From NCBI GenBank assembly GCA_047967505.1, contig CM106540.1: 64,000 nucleotides of DNA, one strand, 5' to 3'. This document shows, in pieces, positions 12,701-24,579 of the stretch. Under the pieces are notes generated by a model that had not been told where the DNA came from, did no database searches, and was given only the letters and a program-made list of their open reading frames with translations. Position numbers and translations under genes: made by a program. Each line of letters starts with the position of its first letter. Position 1 is the stretch's first letter. The DNA comes from Dipteris shenzhenensis (lineage: Eukaryota > Polypodiophyta > Polypodiopsida > Gleicheniales).

Positions 12701-13362
12701 TTATGGGTATAACTACTGAATTTTGGGGTGCTTCCTTTAAAGTTCAAACTATTTCTCTTAATGCACGTGCAAACATAGAAGCTCTTTCTCTTAATGCATG
12801 TGCAAACATATTAGAAATCTCTAATATTAAAAGAATAAAATAACATCTTCTTTTTTTATATCATATAAGAATGTGTTATATTTTCTAATGGATGTAACAT
12901 TGATCTATGAAGGGATCTTTTTTATGAATGGGAAATGAAAAACCATGTCTAATGCCATTGTTTACTTAGTTATAATTACTCATCAAGTTCCAATGCTACT
13001 AGTTTGTTGTATTTAATTTGGGCTCAATTTGGGATGGGAACATAATGATGCATTTAATTTGCAATGGGAACACATGATGTGGAGCATGACGAAAGGGGGG
13101 CGTGGAGCATTCAAAGGATGCAAGGGCTTCTATGCTAGTCAATAATTGAGAATTCAAGGTAGGATTTCAAATACTCAAGGAGAATTCAAGGGAACATTTT
13201 TAAAACTCGATTGTTGCTAGGTGGGACAATGGTGTTTGTTGACTAAGAAGCCTTTTTCATAATCAAAGATCAAGATTCCGACAACCAAATCCTATAAAAA
13301 GAGATAGGGAGAATTATTGTGATGTGGCACACCTCATGCTTCATGGAAGGGAAAAGAAAGAG

Positions 13363-13401
<39 letters not shown>

Positions 13402-13405
13402 GAGC

Positions 13406-13472
<67 letters not shown>

Positions 13473-14985
13473 AGATATTTGTCAATGATTAATATCGAAT
13501 GCTAATGAAGGTTCAACTATGAAATGGGAGGGTTGGGGAATGAAGTTTACAAGAAGATTGTAAGCCAACCTTGCCAGATCATGAAGGGTACCTATGTCTC
13601 TACATAATCTACAGTGGGCATGCATGACATCAAGGTTACTCTTTTGGCTCTATAGGACAACATTTGGGATTGAGAGGGAAGTCTCATTAACTTGCCTCAG
13701 TGGGGGCTTTCCTTAAAGATTCATTCTTTGTTCAAGTACTTCCTTTTACAAAATGTATCTTCTTCGTTGGACATGTAATGAGGTTGTGACATCATTCTCT
13801 ATCTTGCATAACCTCCTTCTTTCAAAATCCTATTTGTCATAGTAAAACATTTTAGTATATACTGTTACACTCAAGTCTACTTTAAGTGTGTTTAGCATGA
13901 GTCTTGGAAGCAATGATAAAAGCTTTTCAAATGTATCCAATGGAATGTTGCAATAGTGTCTGAATGTCCTCTGAGTCTTGATGTAGAGCTTATCGAATTG
14001 CTTCATTCTAATCTTTGCATGTGATTGCAATATTTTATCAATTCAAAATGAGATCCATGATACGATCTTTGTGTTTTTAACGTTTAGATACCCTTTGCGG
14101 CATGTATTGTGACACTTAAGATACATTTTGAGTTATTGATTTGAAACTTATCCCTTCCATGTGATGTTTCTACAATATTTTTTTCCATCATACCTATAAA
14201 TTTTGCACACCATAATTGGATGTGATTTATACTGAAAGGAAAAAGCATCACAAGATACATGTTTTTCTTGCCCTAGGAAAATATTTTGGACAAAAAGATA
14301 TTTGAAGAATGGATGTGCATGTGAAATTAAAGTCTACCCAAAAGGACTATTCCAAAATTTGAAGAAAACTTATGTGTACATTAAGGATTCTTCAACTAAA
14401 TACATTCTAAATGTTTCAATTGAATCTCCTTGGACTAATATAGTGGAAAAGGCAATGGTTGATTGAAGAAGTAGGTTTTACATGCTAGCTAGATTAAGGG
14501 GGTCTGTTTGGCAATTACGAGAGGTGAATTTCTCTTAAGCATAGGGTCAATGCATGATTAGGTGTAGCCAATCACGGAACCACTTTTGTGCTGTGCCACA
14601 ACATGTACGGGTGGGCAAATTACAAACTTGATGGGTGAGACATGATGAAATTGACTAGCGCACATGCTTGCAGGGTTTTTTTCCTGGTGTGAAATAGATG
14701 ACCCCAATTCTAACCACAACAAAATTTCTATTTCTCACCATATTTATTGTAGCAATCTTGTAAGCGTCATCAGATCTATTGTGCAACTATGGCATTCGAC
14801 ATTTCCTGCATGTGGCATTGCTTATTCATCTTTTAAGCCATGGACAGGATTCTTCATGGAGGAAATATGGCCATGCCAACTATTGAGCTTGTTGGACCAT
14901 GGCCATGGCCACATCAACTCGTGCATGTACAACCACAATTGCTAAGATTATAGTGTAAGTGTAGTGGCCCATTTCAATCACTACA
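9800..14985. other. AT-rich gene desert
   Basis: Only short open frames without recognisable domains are present. It holds a CA/CATC-rich short repeat at about 11745-11795, a 10-bp-arm hairpin at 12090-12112 (ggt loop) and a long GA microsatellite, listed separately. It may contain old transposon debris that cannot be recognised by eye. Confidence 0.5.
13370..13470. repeat. (GA)n microsatellite, about 100 bp
   Basis: A long GA run, interrupted near 13397-13421 by gggggagcaagagaggg-like variants. Confidence 0.95.
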
Positions 14986-14989
14986 ATCT

Positions 14990-15480
14990 TCAAAACCATT
15001 GCAGATGTTATAACTAGCCAATTGAGAAACCAGACACATCAACATACAAGAAGTATATTTTAAATTAAGGGCAATCCTAAAGCTTAACCATGATGGTTTA
15101 GCCACACCCACCACTGCGATGGTTGAAACTAGCCAATGTAAACCAGACACATCAACCCGAAGGGCAATCCTAAATTAGCTACAATGGTCAAAACTAGCCA
15201 CACCCATCACCACCACGATTGTAACCAACCAACTTAAACTAGAGATAGCAACCCACACACAAAGTTTTTTTGCAGCCCAAAAAATCCTAAAGCTTAACCA
15301 ATATTGTATCTTAAATTTTGTTTAAAATTGTATAAATATGGGGCTTTTCAACCAGTTTAGACACAATGGCTATAACCAACCAACTAAAACCAAACACGTC
15401 AACTTGCATGCAAAAGACTTTTTATAGCCCAAGAAATCCTAAATCTTATCTGGGATTGCATCTTAACATTTTCCAAAATG
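14990..15480. repeat. Diverged tandem repeats, four to five copies
   Basis: Similar blocks recur: a run like atggttgaaactagcc, then ccagacacatcaac, then ggcaatcctaaagcttaacc. Copies start near 14994, 15119, 15184, 15217 and 15365, so spacing is irregular and the copies have diverged. No coding potential was seen. Confidence 0.6.
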
Positions 15481-16079
15481 AATCTTAAACCTGGAGTTAA
15501 TCCCCACTAATTCCCCCTTTTTACCCTATGTCATAATTGTTGATGCTACATGTCTTTGCCTCTTCGTTGAGGTTAGTGGCTTCATTGAACTCTACTTTAC
15601 AATAACACCCCATGGATCTTGTTTGAACATTTATGCTCCTGCATCAAAATCTCCTTGTTTGAAATATTATTAGGTCTTTATTGGGGATGGACTACTACAA
15701 ATAAGCTAGCCGATTTCTTTTAGCCTAGCTTCTTCCTTTCTCCTTTGATGTTTCTTTTGCATAACTTCTTTTTTACTCCTTTGACATTTCTCCCATATTA
15801 TCCTTGAGCTCCCCTTGGACATCTATGTGCCATCACTAATGTCTTTATCTATCCACTTGACTAATTACGTTATGTGGTCTTTCCTCCTCATCTCCACAAT
15901 TTGTTCATCCTAAATAAACTCTAGGTCTTGACCCTCTTCAAGCTTGTTTATTGACATCAAGTGCTATTCATCTTTGTCAAAGAATCACTGTGTTGGTTCT
16001 CTTATTCTTCTGATTCACCACATTGCAAGTCATTATCTAGTTCATTCTCCCCATGATTATTTAAAAACTATACTATAGG

Positions 16080-17100
16080 GAAATAATTTTTTATCCTATC
16101 GGTAGCTCTGCCTCGTAGGTATCAGGGCTAATTTAGGATGCCACACGATCCAATTTTCTTCTCTTCAACTTATTGTACTCCCCTTTGGGATATCTATCAA
16201 GCCTTCTATGAATTGGTTAATAATTGCACTCTACTTATCACATCTCATCCCATAGGGTACTTGGGGTTTTCCCCATACACTATATAGAACGGTGATAGCC
16301 CTATAAACCTATTCTAACTACAATTGTATGCAAACTACTATAGAACGGTGATAACCCTATAAACGTATTCTAACTACTATTGTATGCAAACTCTACTTGT
16401 ACCAAATAGGCATTGGGGCTGATTCAAGATCCTACATGTTTTACTTTTCTTTTGTTCAACTTATTGTACTCCCATTTGGATTCCTAGCATGCCTTCTATG
16501 AATGGGTATTGAGTTGCACTCTACTTTGCACATCTCACCATGTATGCCCATATTGTACTTGTGGTTTGTCCCATACACCATATAGAATGGTGATAAACCT
16601 AAATTATGAATACTAGTGTATGTAAACTCTACATGTACCAGATAGCTATCCAATACTTGGGATGATTTCTTGTAATACACTATGGTATCTTGAGCATCTC
16701 ACCACTTTTCTCAAAAATAGTTAAGTACCCTTTTTAGCATTAACAATCTCCTTACATGCAATGAATGGGCCATCTTGTTGAACCCTATCCATGACAAACC
16801 TGATGCTATCATTATCCCTCATGTCCTTTGTGATGCCAACATGAAATCTATGCACATCTTCCTACAACTTTAATGACATAGTTAGGTGCTGATATAGTCT
16901 AGCATTGGATCTAGCATTGAATGCACCTCTCCACAAACAACTATTTTGAGTAGCCATTCTGGGCCAAAAACTTGCCTTAAACAATATACAAGGTCTTATC
17001 TCTTACAAAATATTCTACCATTCCTTTTAGGTGATGATATTGAAATGATCTAGTCTCTCTAAATGCATAAAATATTCCCCTTGACTAAGAATCCATCCTA
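16080..17100 (-). mobile_element. Ty3/gypsy pol remnant (integrase end)
   Basis: On the minus strand, decayed but ordered pieces of a Ty3/gypsy integrase can be read. Near 17030-16920 is an upstream piece resembling the zinc-binding region. Near 16860-16750 is a core resembling the usual D-F-V-L-G-L-P and K-M-A-H-F blocks. Near 16630-16555 is HVEFTYTS...LGLSPFYMVYG. Near 16180-16100 is a tail with KLKRRKLDRV and DTYEAELP. Stops interrupt all of it. No LTR could be assigned. Confidence 0.7.
16166..16655. repeat. About 295-bp direct duplication inside the gypsy remnant
   Basis: The block starting caacttattgtactccc occurs at 16166 and again at 16457. The catacac-atatagaa block occurs at 16274 and 16572. 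Offsets are 291-298 bp. Between them the short stretch tagaacggtgataaccctataaa is itself repeated. The duplication therefore happened after or during decay of the element. Confidence 0.75.
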
Positions 17101-17189
17101 GAAAGTTGTCACCAACTATTTGGGACAAGCCCTTTATAGGTTTCTCAAGAAAAGAAGACCAAAAAGTGTGAGCTATTACTGAGCCACCG

Positions 17190-20110
17190 CCGTGCCCCCC
17201 CTGGCTGCCCCACTGCCTCGCCCCGTCCACCCCTTCTACCTACTCTGTAGCCCCCTCACCCTCCCCACTATACTCTGCCTCTGTTGCCTCCCCCATCTGC
17301 TAGCTGCACCCCTGCCAGACCCGCCCACTCTGCTCCTGTCCCTTCACCTCCCATCACCTCCGTCTCCCACCGCCTTTGCCTCCCGTCACCTCCACCTTTG
17401 CCCCTCGCCACCTCTGCCTCTTTTGCCTTCCTCCTCCTCTCCCCCACTGGCTCCCCTCCCTCACCTCCTCTCTGATCTCTTGCCCTCTCCTTCCTTCTAT
17501 ACCGTTTCTATGTTGGGGATTGGGCAGTGCACAGAGGCGACTCTACCAGGATTTTGGCAGGTACCATGATGTCGGAACACTCTCCTGTAGTACTTCACTT
17601 AGATCAGCCCCATCGAGGTCTCCCTTAGAAGGGGGTCTACATTTTAGAGGACGTCCTATAGGACGAGGAGATCCAGTAGGTCATGGTAGGGATTTGGGAG
17701 CAGTCAGAGATGACACTGGGCTGGGCCTCGTGGGTGGTTGATGCAATCCAGAGGAGCAATGAGGAGTTACAAGCTCACACCCTTCGATGGAGGAGGACAC
17801 TTTCAGAGCGTGAGCAGGCTTTGAGGAGAACCCTCACCTCCATAGAGAGGCTCAGGGAGCAGGACCCAGGTTTTGAGTGGCTTAGCTACAGGTTCGAGAG
17901 CACTTGCCTTGAGCTTCAGGACACGGAAATTTGGCGGGCTGAGTCTCCTATTGCTCTTCTCAGGCTTGATGGGTGCAGCAGGGGGATAGGATGACGAAGT
18001 AGTTCTTCCAGACCACTAGGCCCCGATCGATAAGCACACAATTGTAGCATCTCTGGGATCCACATGGCATCATGCACACTAACCTGCATGAGATATTAGA
18101 CCTGACCACAAGTTTTTACAACCAGCTCTTTCAAATAGAGAGGATGACTCTAGTTGGTATTAAGGCCTGAAAGGTAGTTTGGGATCATGTTCTGACAGTA
18201 GTCTCGTAGGATTTATGCAGCAGGCTAGAGGAGCCTTTCATAGACGAGGAGCTTTGGGAATCCCTCAAGGCTCTCCTGACCCAAAAGTGCCCTGGAGAGG
18301 ATGTCTTGACTTTGGCCTTATTTTGGAACTTTTGGGAGATTATCTCCACCCCTTTTTGACTAGTATGTCAAGAGAATTTCAACATGGGCTCCCTCCCTCA
18401 GTCCTTGAGCTGCAGGGGGTGGATTTGTTTGATCTTGAAAGGGGGAGATAGGTCAGACATCCAGCAGTGGATACCGATCACTCTACTTGATAACGCTTAC
18501 AAGATCCTCACCAAGGTCTTGATCTTGCGATTATGGCCCCATCTTACTAACATCATCCACGATACAAAAATGGGGTTCGTCCAGGAGCACAGTATCTTGG
18601 ACAACATCTTCACATTTTGGGAGGCAATGGATTGGTCCAAGGAGGAGTCACAACCATTAGCCATCCTTCTCTGGGATTTTGAGAAGGCCTACGACAAAGT
18701 GGAGTGGTCCTTCTTGGAGGGCACTATGCGGAGATTGGATTTCTTAAATAGATGGGTCAAAGGAGTTTTTGCGCTTTATGCAGGGAGCTATAGTCAGATG
18801 CTTATTGGAGGACACACGGGCGAGGCGTTTCCTCTCTCTCGCTCAGTCCACCAAGGCTACCCACTTGCTCGGTCTACCAAAGCTGCCCACTCACTCCCTT
18901 CCTTTTCTTGTTCGTGGTGGCAGAGGCTTTGGGCTACTACTTGAGATCACAGGTGGTGGGCCTCACAGGTTTGAGGCTCCCAATCAGAGGAATTGCTTGA
19001 CTCTGAGTTTGCAGATGACACGACCTTGTATGTTGAGGGCACCACAATGAGTTTGGAGAGAGTCAAGGGAACCTTGGCTATCTACTATGAGGCCTCGGGT
19101 GCATAGATCAACTGGACAAAGTCTATAGGTTTTTTCATGGGCTATGAGGAGACATAGGAGATTCATGAGTGGGGGAGTGACTTTGGCTTCAGATGGATAC
19201 CGTGGGACCAGACAGTGAGATACCATGGTTGCCAAGTTGGTATTGACATTATAGCAGAGCAGCAGATTGCCCCGGTCCTTGAGAGTGTTCGACACAAACT
19301 TCTCTACTAGTCTCCCTAGCAGGGTACACCTTAGTGGCAAACTAGGCCTTTCTTGCCAGGCCTAGTATATCACCTCCTGCTGATGCTTTCACAGATGATG
19401 AATTGGGTAGCTCCGACGGTTGGCAGGATTGGACGACACATGGAATATTAGAACCTGGGTTGCTTGGCAGACGGTGATCATGCTGCATGCACTGGGAGGC
19501 TCGGGTATCATAGATCTGGAGATGCAGAGCAGAGCCTTGGGCAAGCTAGTTGTTTGCAGCCTCATCCCAGGTGCAAAGCCTTGGAAGCTCCTCTTACAAT
19601 AGCGAGAGCTTCTCAAGAACACCCCATGTACTGGAGGACATTGGCAGTCCTCACACAAGTGGATCTTCTCAGAGGCCCCCCTTACGGGAAGCATTCCCCC
19701 TTGATGAGGAGCATTCATAGGATCTGGCAGAGACTAGCAAGGGGTCTCGTTTGTGCTCCACCCAAATGCAGAGAGGAGTTTGAGTGTCAACCCCTTATGT
19801 GGCACCCAGAGATCTAGGATCAAGAGGGGCATATGCTCGGACAGCAAATGCACATTGGTTGGGCACAGTGGGACACTGGTCCGATCGAGTCTTTTGGCAG
19901 GTGGAGCAGATTACCCATGGAGGTAGAGGTGAGGCTTGGTGCCGTAGCACATCTGCGAGGAGGAGGGCAGTGGATGAGAGAGATTGACCTAGTCATCCTT
20001 GAGTCTTGGTGGGAGGGATAGCATTTGGTTGGGGTAGTTTTCTCGAACTGGGGTCCCTTTGAAGATGATGATGCAACGAGGTAGCATGCACCCCTTTGTT
20101 TTTGCAACTC
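17190..20110 (+). mobile_element. LINE retrotransposon, plus strand (LINE-A), GC-rich island
   Basis: Composition changes abruptly from AT-rich to C/T-rich at about 17190 and back near 20110. Inside is a non-LTR reverse transcriptase region. The first 300 bp (17190-17500) is a CT-rich stretch with Pro/Leu-rich frames and probably belongs to the leader. An open frame at 17683-17994 is Arg/Glu-rich (EREQALRR type) and may be an ORF1/ORF2 remnant. A 561-bp piece of the same family lies at 61404-61965. No poly-A tail or target-site duplication could be identified, so the boundaries rest on composition. Confidence 0.75.
18230..19160 (+). pseudogene. LINE-A reverse transcriptase, broken
   Basis: Non-LTR reverse transcriptase blocks appear in order: a region with ELWESLKAL and KCPGEDVL before the fingers; WIPITLLDNAYKILTKVL (18470-18520); GFVQEHSILDNI; ILLWDFEKAYDKVEW (near 18675-18710), which carries the first catalytic Asp; and a variant FADD catalytic box (EFADDTTLY, near 19005-19030) followed by GA-INWTKS. 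The pieces fall in several frames, with stops at the end of the 186-codon frame (18944) and around the FADD box, so no active enzyme can be made. A C-terminal extension in similar style runs to about 20 kb. Confidence 0.85.
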
Positions 20111-20114
20111 TAGG

Positions 20115-21050
20115 TTTGTGCTTGACCATAAAAGCGTATACCTACAAAAAGATTATTCACTTTGCATGCCTTGGCTATATCTTTTCTTGGATTTGCTAGT
20201 ACTTGAGTTCTTGATGATTTGTGTGCACCACAAACTCTTCAGTCAGCAAACAATGTTGCCACTAATATAATGCTTACATAAGTTGCATGTAACTTTTGAT
20301 CATAACTTTCATGACACTAGTATAATTCCAACATAAGTTGCATGTAAAATTTGAATATATGTGCAATACCTTTGCTTGGTTTCATTAAAATTCTCACTCT
20401 AATGTGCAATAGGTCTTGCTTCTTGTAAAAGCCAACCCCAGTTAGGTAGTTAATAGAGCAAGTGAGACCAAAAAGGCAAGCGAGAGTTTGTTGAAGCGGT
20501 AGGAAAATCAAGAAAGTAAAGAAGAATCTAAGTGTCCCATAAAATAATTACTTGAAGTAGAAAGTATTCAAAATGGGGGTTATGTGTCACATTTCTTGAA
20601 ATCGAGTAGTCCAAAGTTAAGGACTATTTTAACGTGGCCCCATATGGGTTTGCAAATACCCGTGGGGGTCACTCATAAACATGTAACATAGTACTTTAGT
20701 GCACTGAGGGGTATTACTTTCATAGGGGGACTTACATGCCATTTATGTGCATGAAGGGATTTATAAAATAGCAACTTAACGTAATTAATATATGTAGATT
20801 TATGAAGGGGTGTCACAATTTGAAGATTGAAAATGTAAACACATATAGGGGTTTAACCAATTACATGAGAACATGTAAAATGCAAGAATAGGGATAATTT
20901 TTTACACAAGCTTTCTCACACATGATTTATGGTTTATGAAGAGTGACTACTTGAACACAAATAAATAGTAGAGGATGTTAAATTTTGGCTCTTTTTTTTT
21001 GCCAAAATAGACAATGTCTTCTTCCTCCCTATTATGGGAAACCTTGCTTT
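20115..21050. other. AT-rich intergenic DNA, no gene recognised
   Basis: No open frame with recognisable features and no strong repeat. It separates LINE-A from the long inverted repeat. Confidence 0.4.
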
Positions 21051-21054
21051 AAAT

Positions 21055-21490
21055 TTGGTGCAACAAATCGGCCAAAATTTCATAAAATTCATGTTTTGAT
21101 GCACCTAGTTTTTTAAGATGGTGCAAAAAGGAATGATATCCATCTAAATCATGCCTTGTCATTTGATTTGAAATGTAACGTTACGCCATTTGGATTTGAC
21201 AATCAAAAGATGTAGGAATGTCAAAAACTCATCTTTTGGGCCAAAACAACCAAATTTTGACAACTTGCAAAGATATAGGGATGTGAAAATGTCCTTTTTG
21301 AGCCAAAACAGGGTTTTGGCCCATAAGATGACATTTTCACATCCCCATATCTTTTGATTTACATGTTCAAATGGGGCCATGTTACATATCAAATCAAATG
21401 GCAAGGCATGATTTAGATGGTTATCATTCCTTTTTGCACCATTTAATAAAATTTCATATGAATTTGTCATTAATTTGTTGCACTAGTTGG
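21055..21490. repeat. Long inverted repeat (fold-back element), arms about 190 bp
   Basis: The left arm starts ggtgcaacaaat near 21057. The right arm ends atttgttgcac at about 21484. Matching arm segments include ggtgcaaaaaggaatgat with ccatctaaatcatgcctt on the left (from about 21120) against their reverse complements on the right (about 21404-21440). Nested at the centre is a tighter hairpin: left 21272-21309 against right 21313-21351, with a loop of about 3 bases. The outer left arm carries a second, diverged copy of the inner-hairpin sequence (about 21200-21246). The structure fits a fold-back/MITE-like element or a source of small RNAs. No transposase is present. Confidence 0.85.
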
Positions 21491-21494
21491 ATTA

Positions 21495-22590
21495 GTGGAA
21501 TGTAAGAGTGAATAATTAGGGAGGGATGTTTTTCAATAACAAAGAAACATGGGTTTTATTCCAAGAGTGAATAGAGTTAAAAAAGCTAAGCATTTACATA
21601 TGCATGGAATGCAGACTAATCCATTCATGGAATCCTTGGAAATGCCCCACTTCTCTGGAAGGTTGCATTGATGATTACAATTACTATGGTGGAAAGAGAG
21701 AGCTTGATTGCAGTGGGGTTTTTCTTTGATACTAATGATGGCTTGGCAATGAAACATCGCAACTCTCTTATAGGGGATGTGAAACTAGCATTAATGGCTT
21801 TAAAGTTATATGCATATTTAACCTTTTAGCATTGAGGAAACATATGGAATTTTGAAAAAAAAATTGCTACTCAAATATGGGAATTTTAAATATTTCATTA
21901 TTTTGTCTCGCTCACTTTTTTTTGCTCGCTCGCTTTTTCATAATTTTCTGCCCCAATTATGCACCTAATGCATCACAATCAACATGAAAGGTCTTCGAGA
22001 AGTTTGGAAAAACCAAAAACTAATTCCTTATCATCCCTTTCTTTTTTGAAAGTATAGGCTACTTAAGGACTCCAATTAAATCCAGTTTCCTCCTTCATTA
22101 TGCTCATCAATGGGGCAACTATCTCTCAGAAGTCCCTCACAAATTTTCCATACCTAGTAGCCATCAATATGTGGGGTATGAACCATGTAAATGTAGCCCC
22201 AACCTTCACCAAGTCCATTTACAACCCTTCCTTGGATATTATAAATCCAAGTGTCAGTTATTCAAGGTGAGGAATATTTGCACTTAGTAGAGATCTTATT
22301 TTTAGCTTTGCTACCCACACACATTTTCCACATGTTGTCCTTAGAGCAAGCGATATTGGACATGAATACATGAGAAGTAATGCTTATACTTTCCTTTTTA
22401 TCTCATCATGCCCTAATGGAGAATCTCTATATCTTGTCTTATTTGGCAAAGTACTCTTAGAAATGAATTTTACCTCCTCCTCAATCTCTCCATGAGGTAC
22501 TAGATCCTTTGGGAGTTCATAAGTATGATATCCTCATGTTGCATGAGCATATTTTTGAAATTTTGAAGAAACACTCAATGCCTCAACTTT
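21495..22590. other. AT-rich stretch, no gene recognised
   Basis: No recognisable coding sequence. It could include the left end of the gypsy element that follows, but no LTR signal was found. Confidence 0.35.
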
Positions 22591-24579
22591 GACATTTTTG
22601 TTATTCCTCAACATTAACAAATGGCATTGGATGTTCTCTTTCACAAGAGAAATGAGTCGATCCAAGACTTCACATATGAGCTTGTGTGAACGAATTTGAG
22701 TAGCCTTTCAACAAAGCAATGTGAATTGGCTACTCACAGAATGGTAATGGACCTCAGTTCCATGGAAATTCTAGATCCACCACCTAGGACCTACGTTGAG
22801 TTACTTAATCAAGGGATCTCCATAGAGAAAAGGAACATGACCAACATAAATGCCAACAAGAAGATTGGAGGAGAGTGATGAAGAAGAAGTGAGCTTGTCC
22901 CAAAAAATCAAGAAAGAGGACTTGGTAGCAAAGCTCTATTAGAGCGATGAGTTTGTGGTTGTAGACATAGAGCCAATGAGAAGTGGTGCATTACTGCATC
23001 CGAGGTGGACACATAGAATTTTATTGTCACACCAAGTATTGTAGTATTTGACTCAAACATGGATAGCCTAAGATAAGGATTTTGATTGGAAAGAACAATA
23101 AAATAATGGTGAAATGTTCCTTGGAGCTCAAGGGTAAGGGCCAAGTTACTGAGATGCCGCAAGAAAAGTTGAGATGCAACCTTGGAAGATGCCAAGAGCA
23201 TCCAAGGAAGAACCTAGAGCTAGCAACCTAAGCGGGACTCAAAAGACAACCTAGCCTAACAACTAAGAAATTATGAAGAGAACGATGCACAACCCATCCT
23301 CTATTCCAAGAAAGCAGTAATAGGAGTCGAGCTAAGATGTAGGTCCAAAGAAAGGTGAAGAGACAAGCAAAGACAAAGAAACTTGAGCATGGGAGACCTC
23401 TCATGATTTGAATATCAACATTAGCATCAAGAAACTACTATGCTAGCTCCATATTATCATGAGTTTCTCATGAGCCAACTTTAAAAATGAGGGCCACATG
23501 ACACAAGCATGGATTCAATGGCTGCCAACCCAATCATTGAGACACCCATGGTGGATGAGGCAATGCATGTCATCACAATAAAGATAAAAACTCATAATGT
23601 TCAAGGTGTCATTGGGCTTGGTGTCAACATCATCTTAAAGTCTTGTGAAGAAGCTAAAGGGGAAGAACTTTAAGGCATCTCCTTTTCAAATGCAAATGGC
23701 AAACAAAAAGCCCATATCCCAAGGAATGCTCTTAGACGTGGTCATCACATGGTTAGCTTGGTCATAATTTCTATGGAGGAGAATTCTTATCCATTTCTAC
23801 TCATAATCCCCTGAGTTAAGAGAGCTAAATCCTTGCAAGACTAGGGCACAAAGAAGATGATGATTAGAACTGAAGACATTATTGTGTAGATACATCAACC
23901 CAAGCTAAGTGTGCTAAGAGGCTACCAACCACAAGATCTAGAGGTGGATGATCAATTTCCTCAAGATGTGGGGACTTATTGATGGAGATGAACATCTTTT
24001 CAAAGAGATCAACCTCTTCTTAGTGGTGCTAAAGCTCAAACAAATGCAAAAATCCAAGCAAATTTCCTAGCAATAGACACTTTAACTTGACCACTTTATG
24101 GAGGACAAAGAAGGTGATTAGGAGATCATAGAAACCATAAACACCATCAAAGACTCATTATTGACATGTTAGTCCTTGAGCTTGTACAAGAACTTAACTT
24201 GGAAACAAAGGTACATCTTGAACAGTCAAGATTAGTCAAGCATTGACCCATTCTCAATTGTAGGACATCAAAGAGCCAAGGACTTGTTTGCATGGAATTA
24301 CAAAAATCCCTACAATCTTTCAGCACAAACTCCCCCTATTCCTTGACATAAAGCTAATATGCCAATAATGCTTATAGGATGAACTGAAACTATGCCAAGC
24401 AAGTGAAGGCCAAACCTAACCTACCAATAAATTGAGGTTCATCTAGGCAATCAACAAAAGTGAGTGGTCATTCTCAATCATTGGTTTCTAGGAAGATAAT
24501 AAGCCATAAGTGTGTCAAATATTGTAAAGTCAATTCTCAAACCCTATTAGACCCCTACCTTAGACGCTTCCTGAAGTTA

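Noticed and set aside
17192-17569. 125-codon Pro/Leu/Ser-rich plus frame
   Set aside because: It is a CT-rich low-complexity tract; several frames are open for the same reason.
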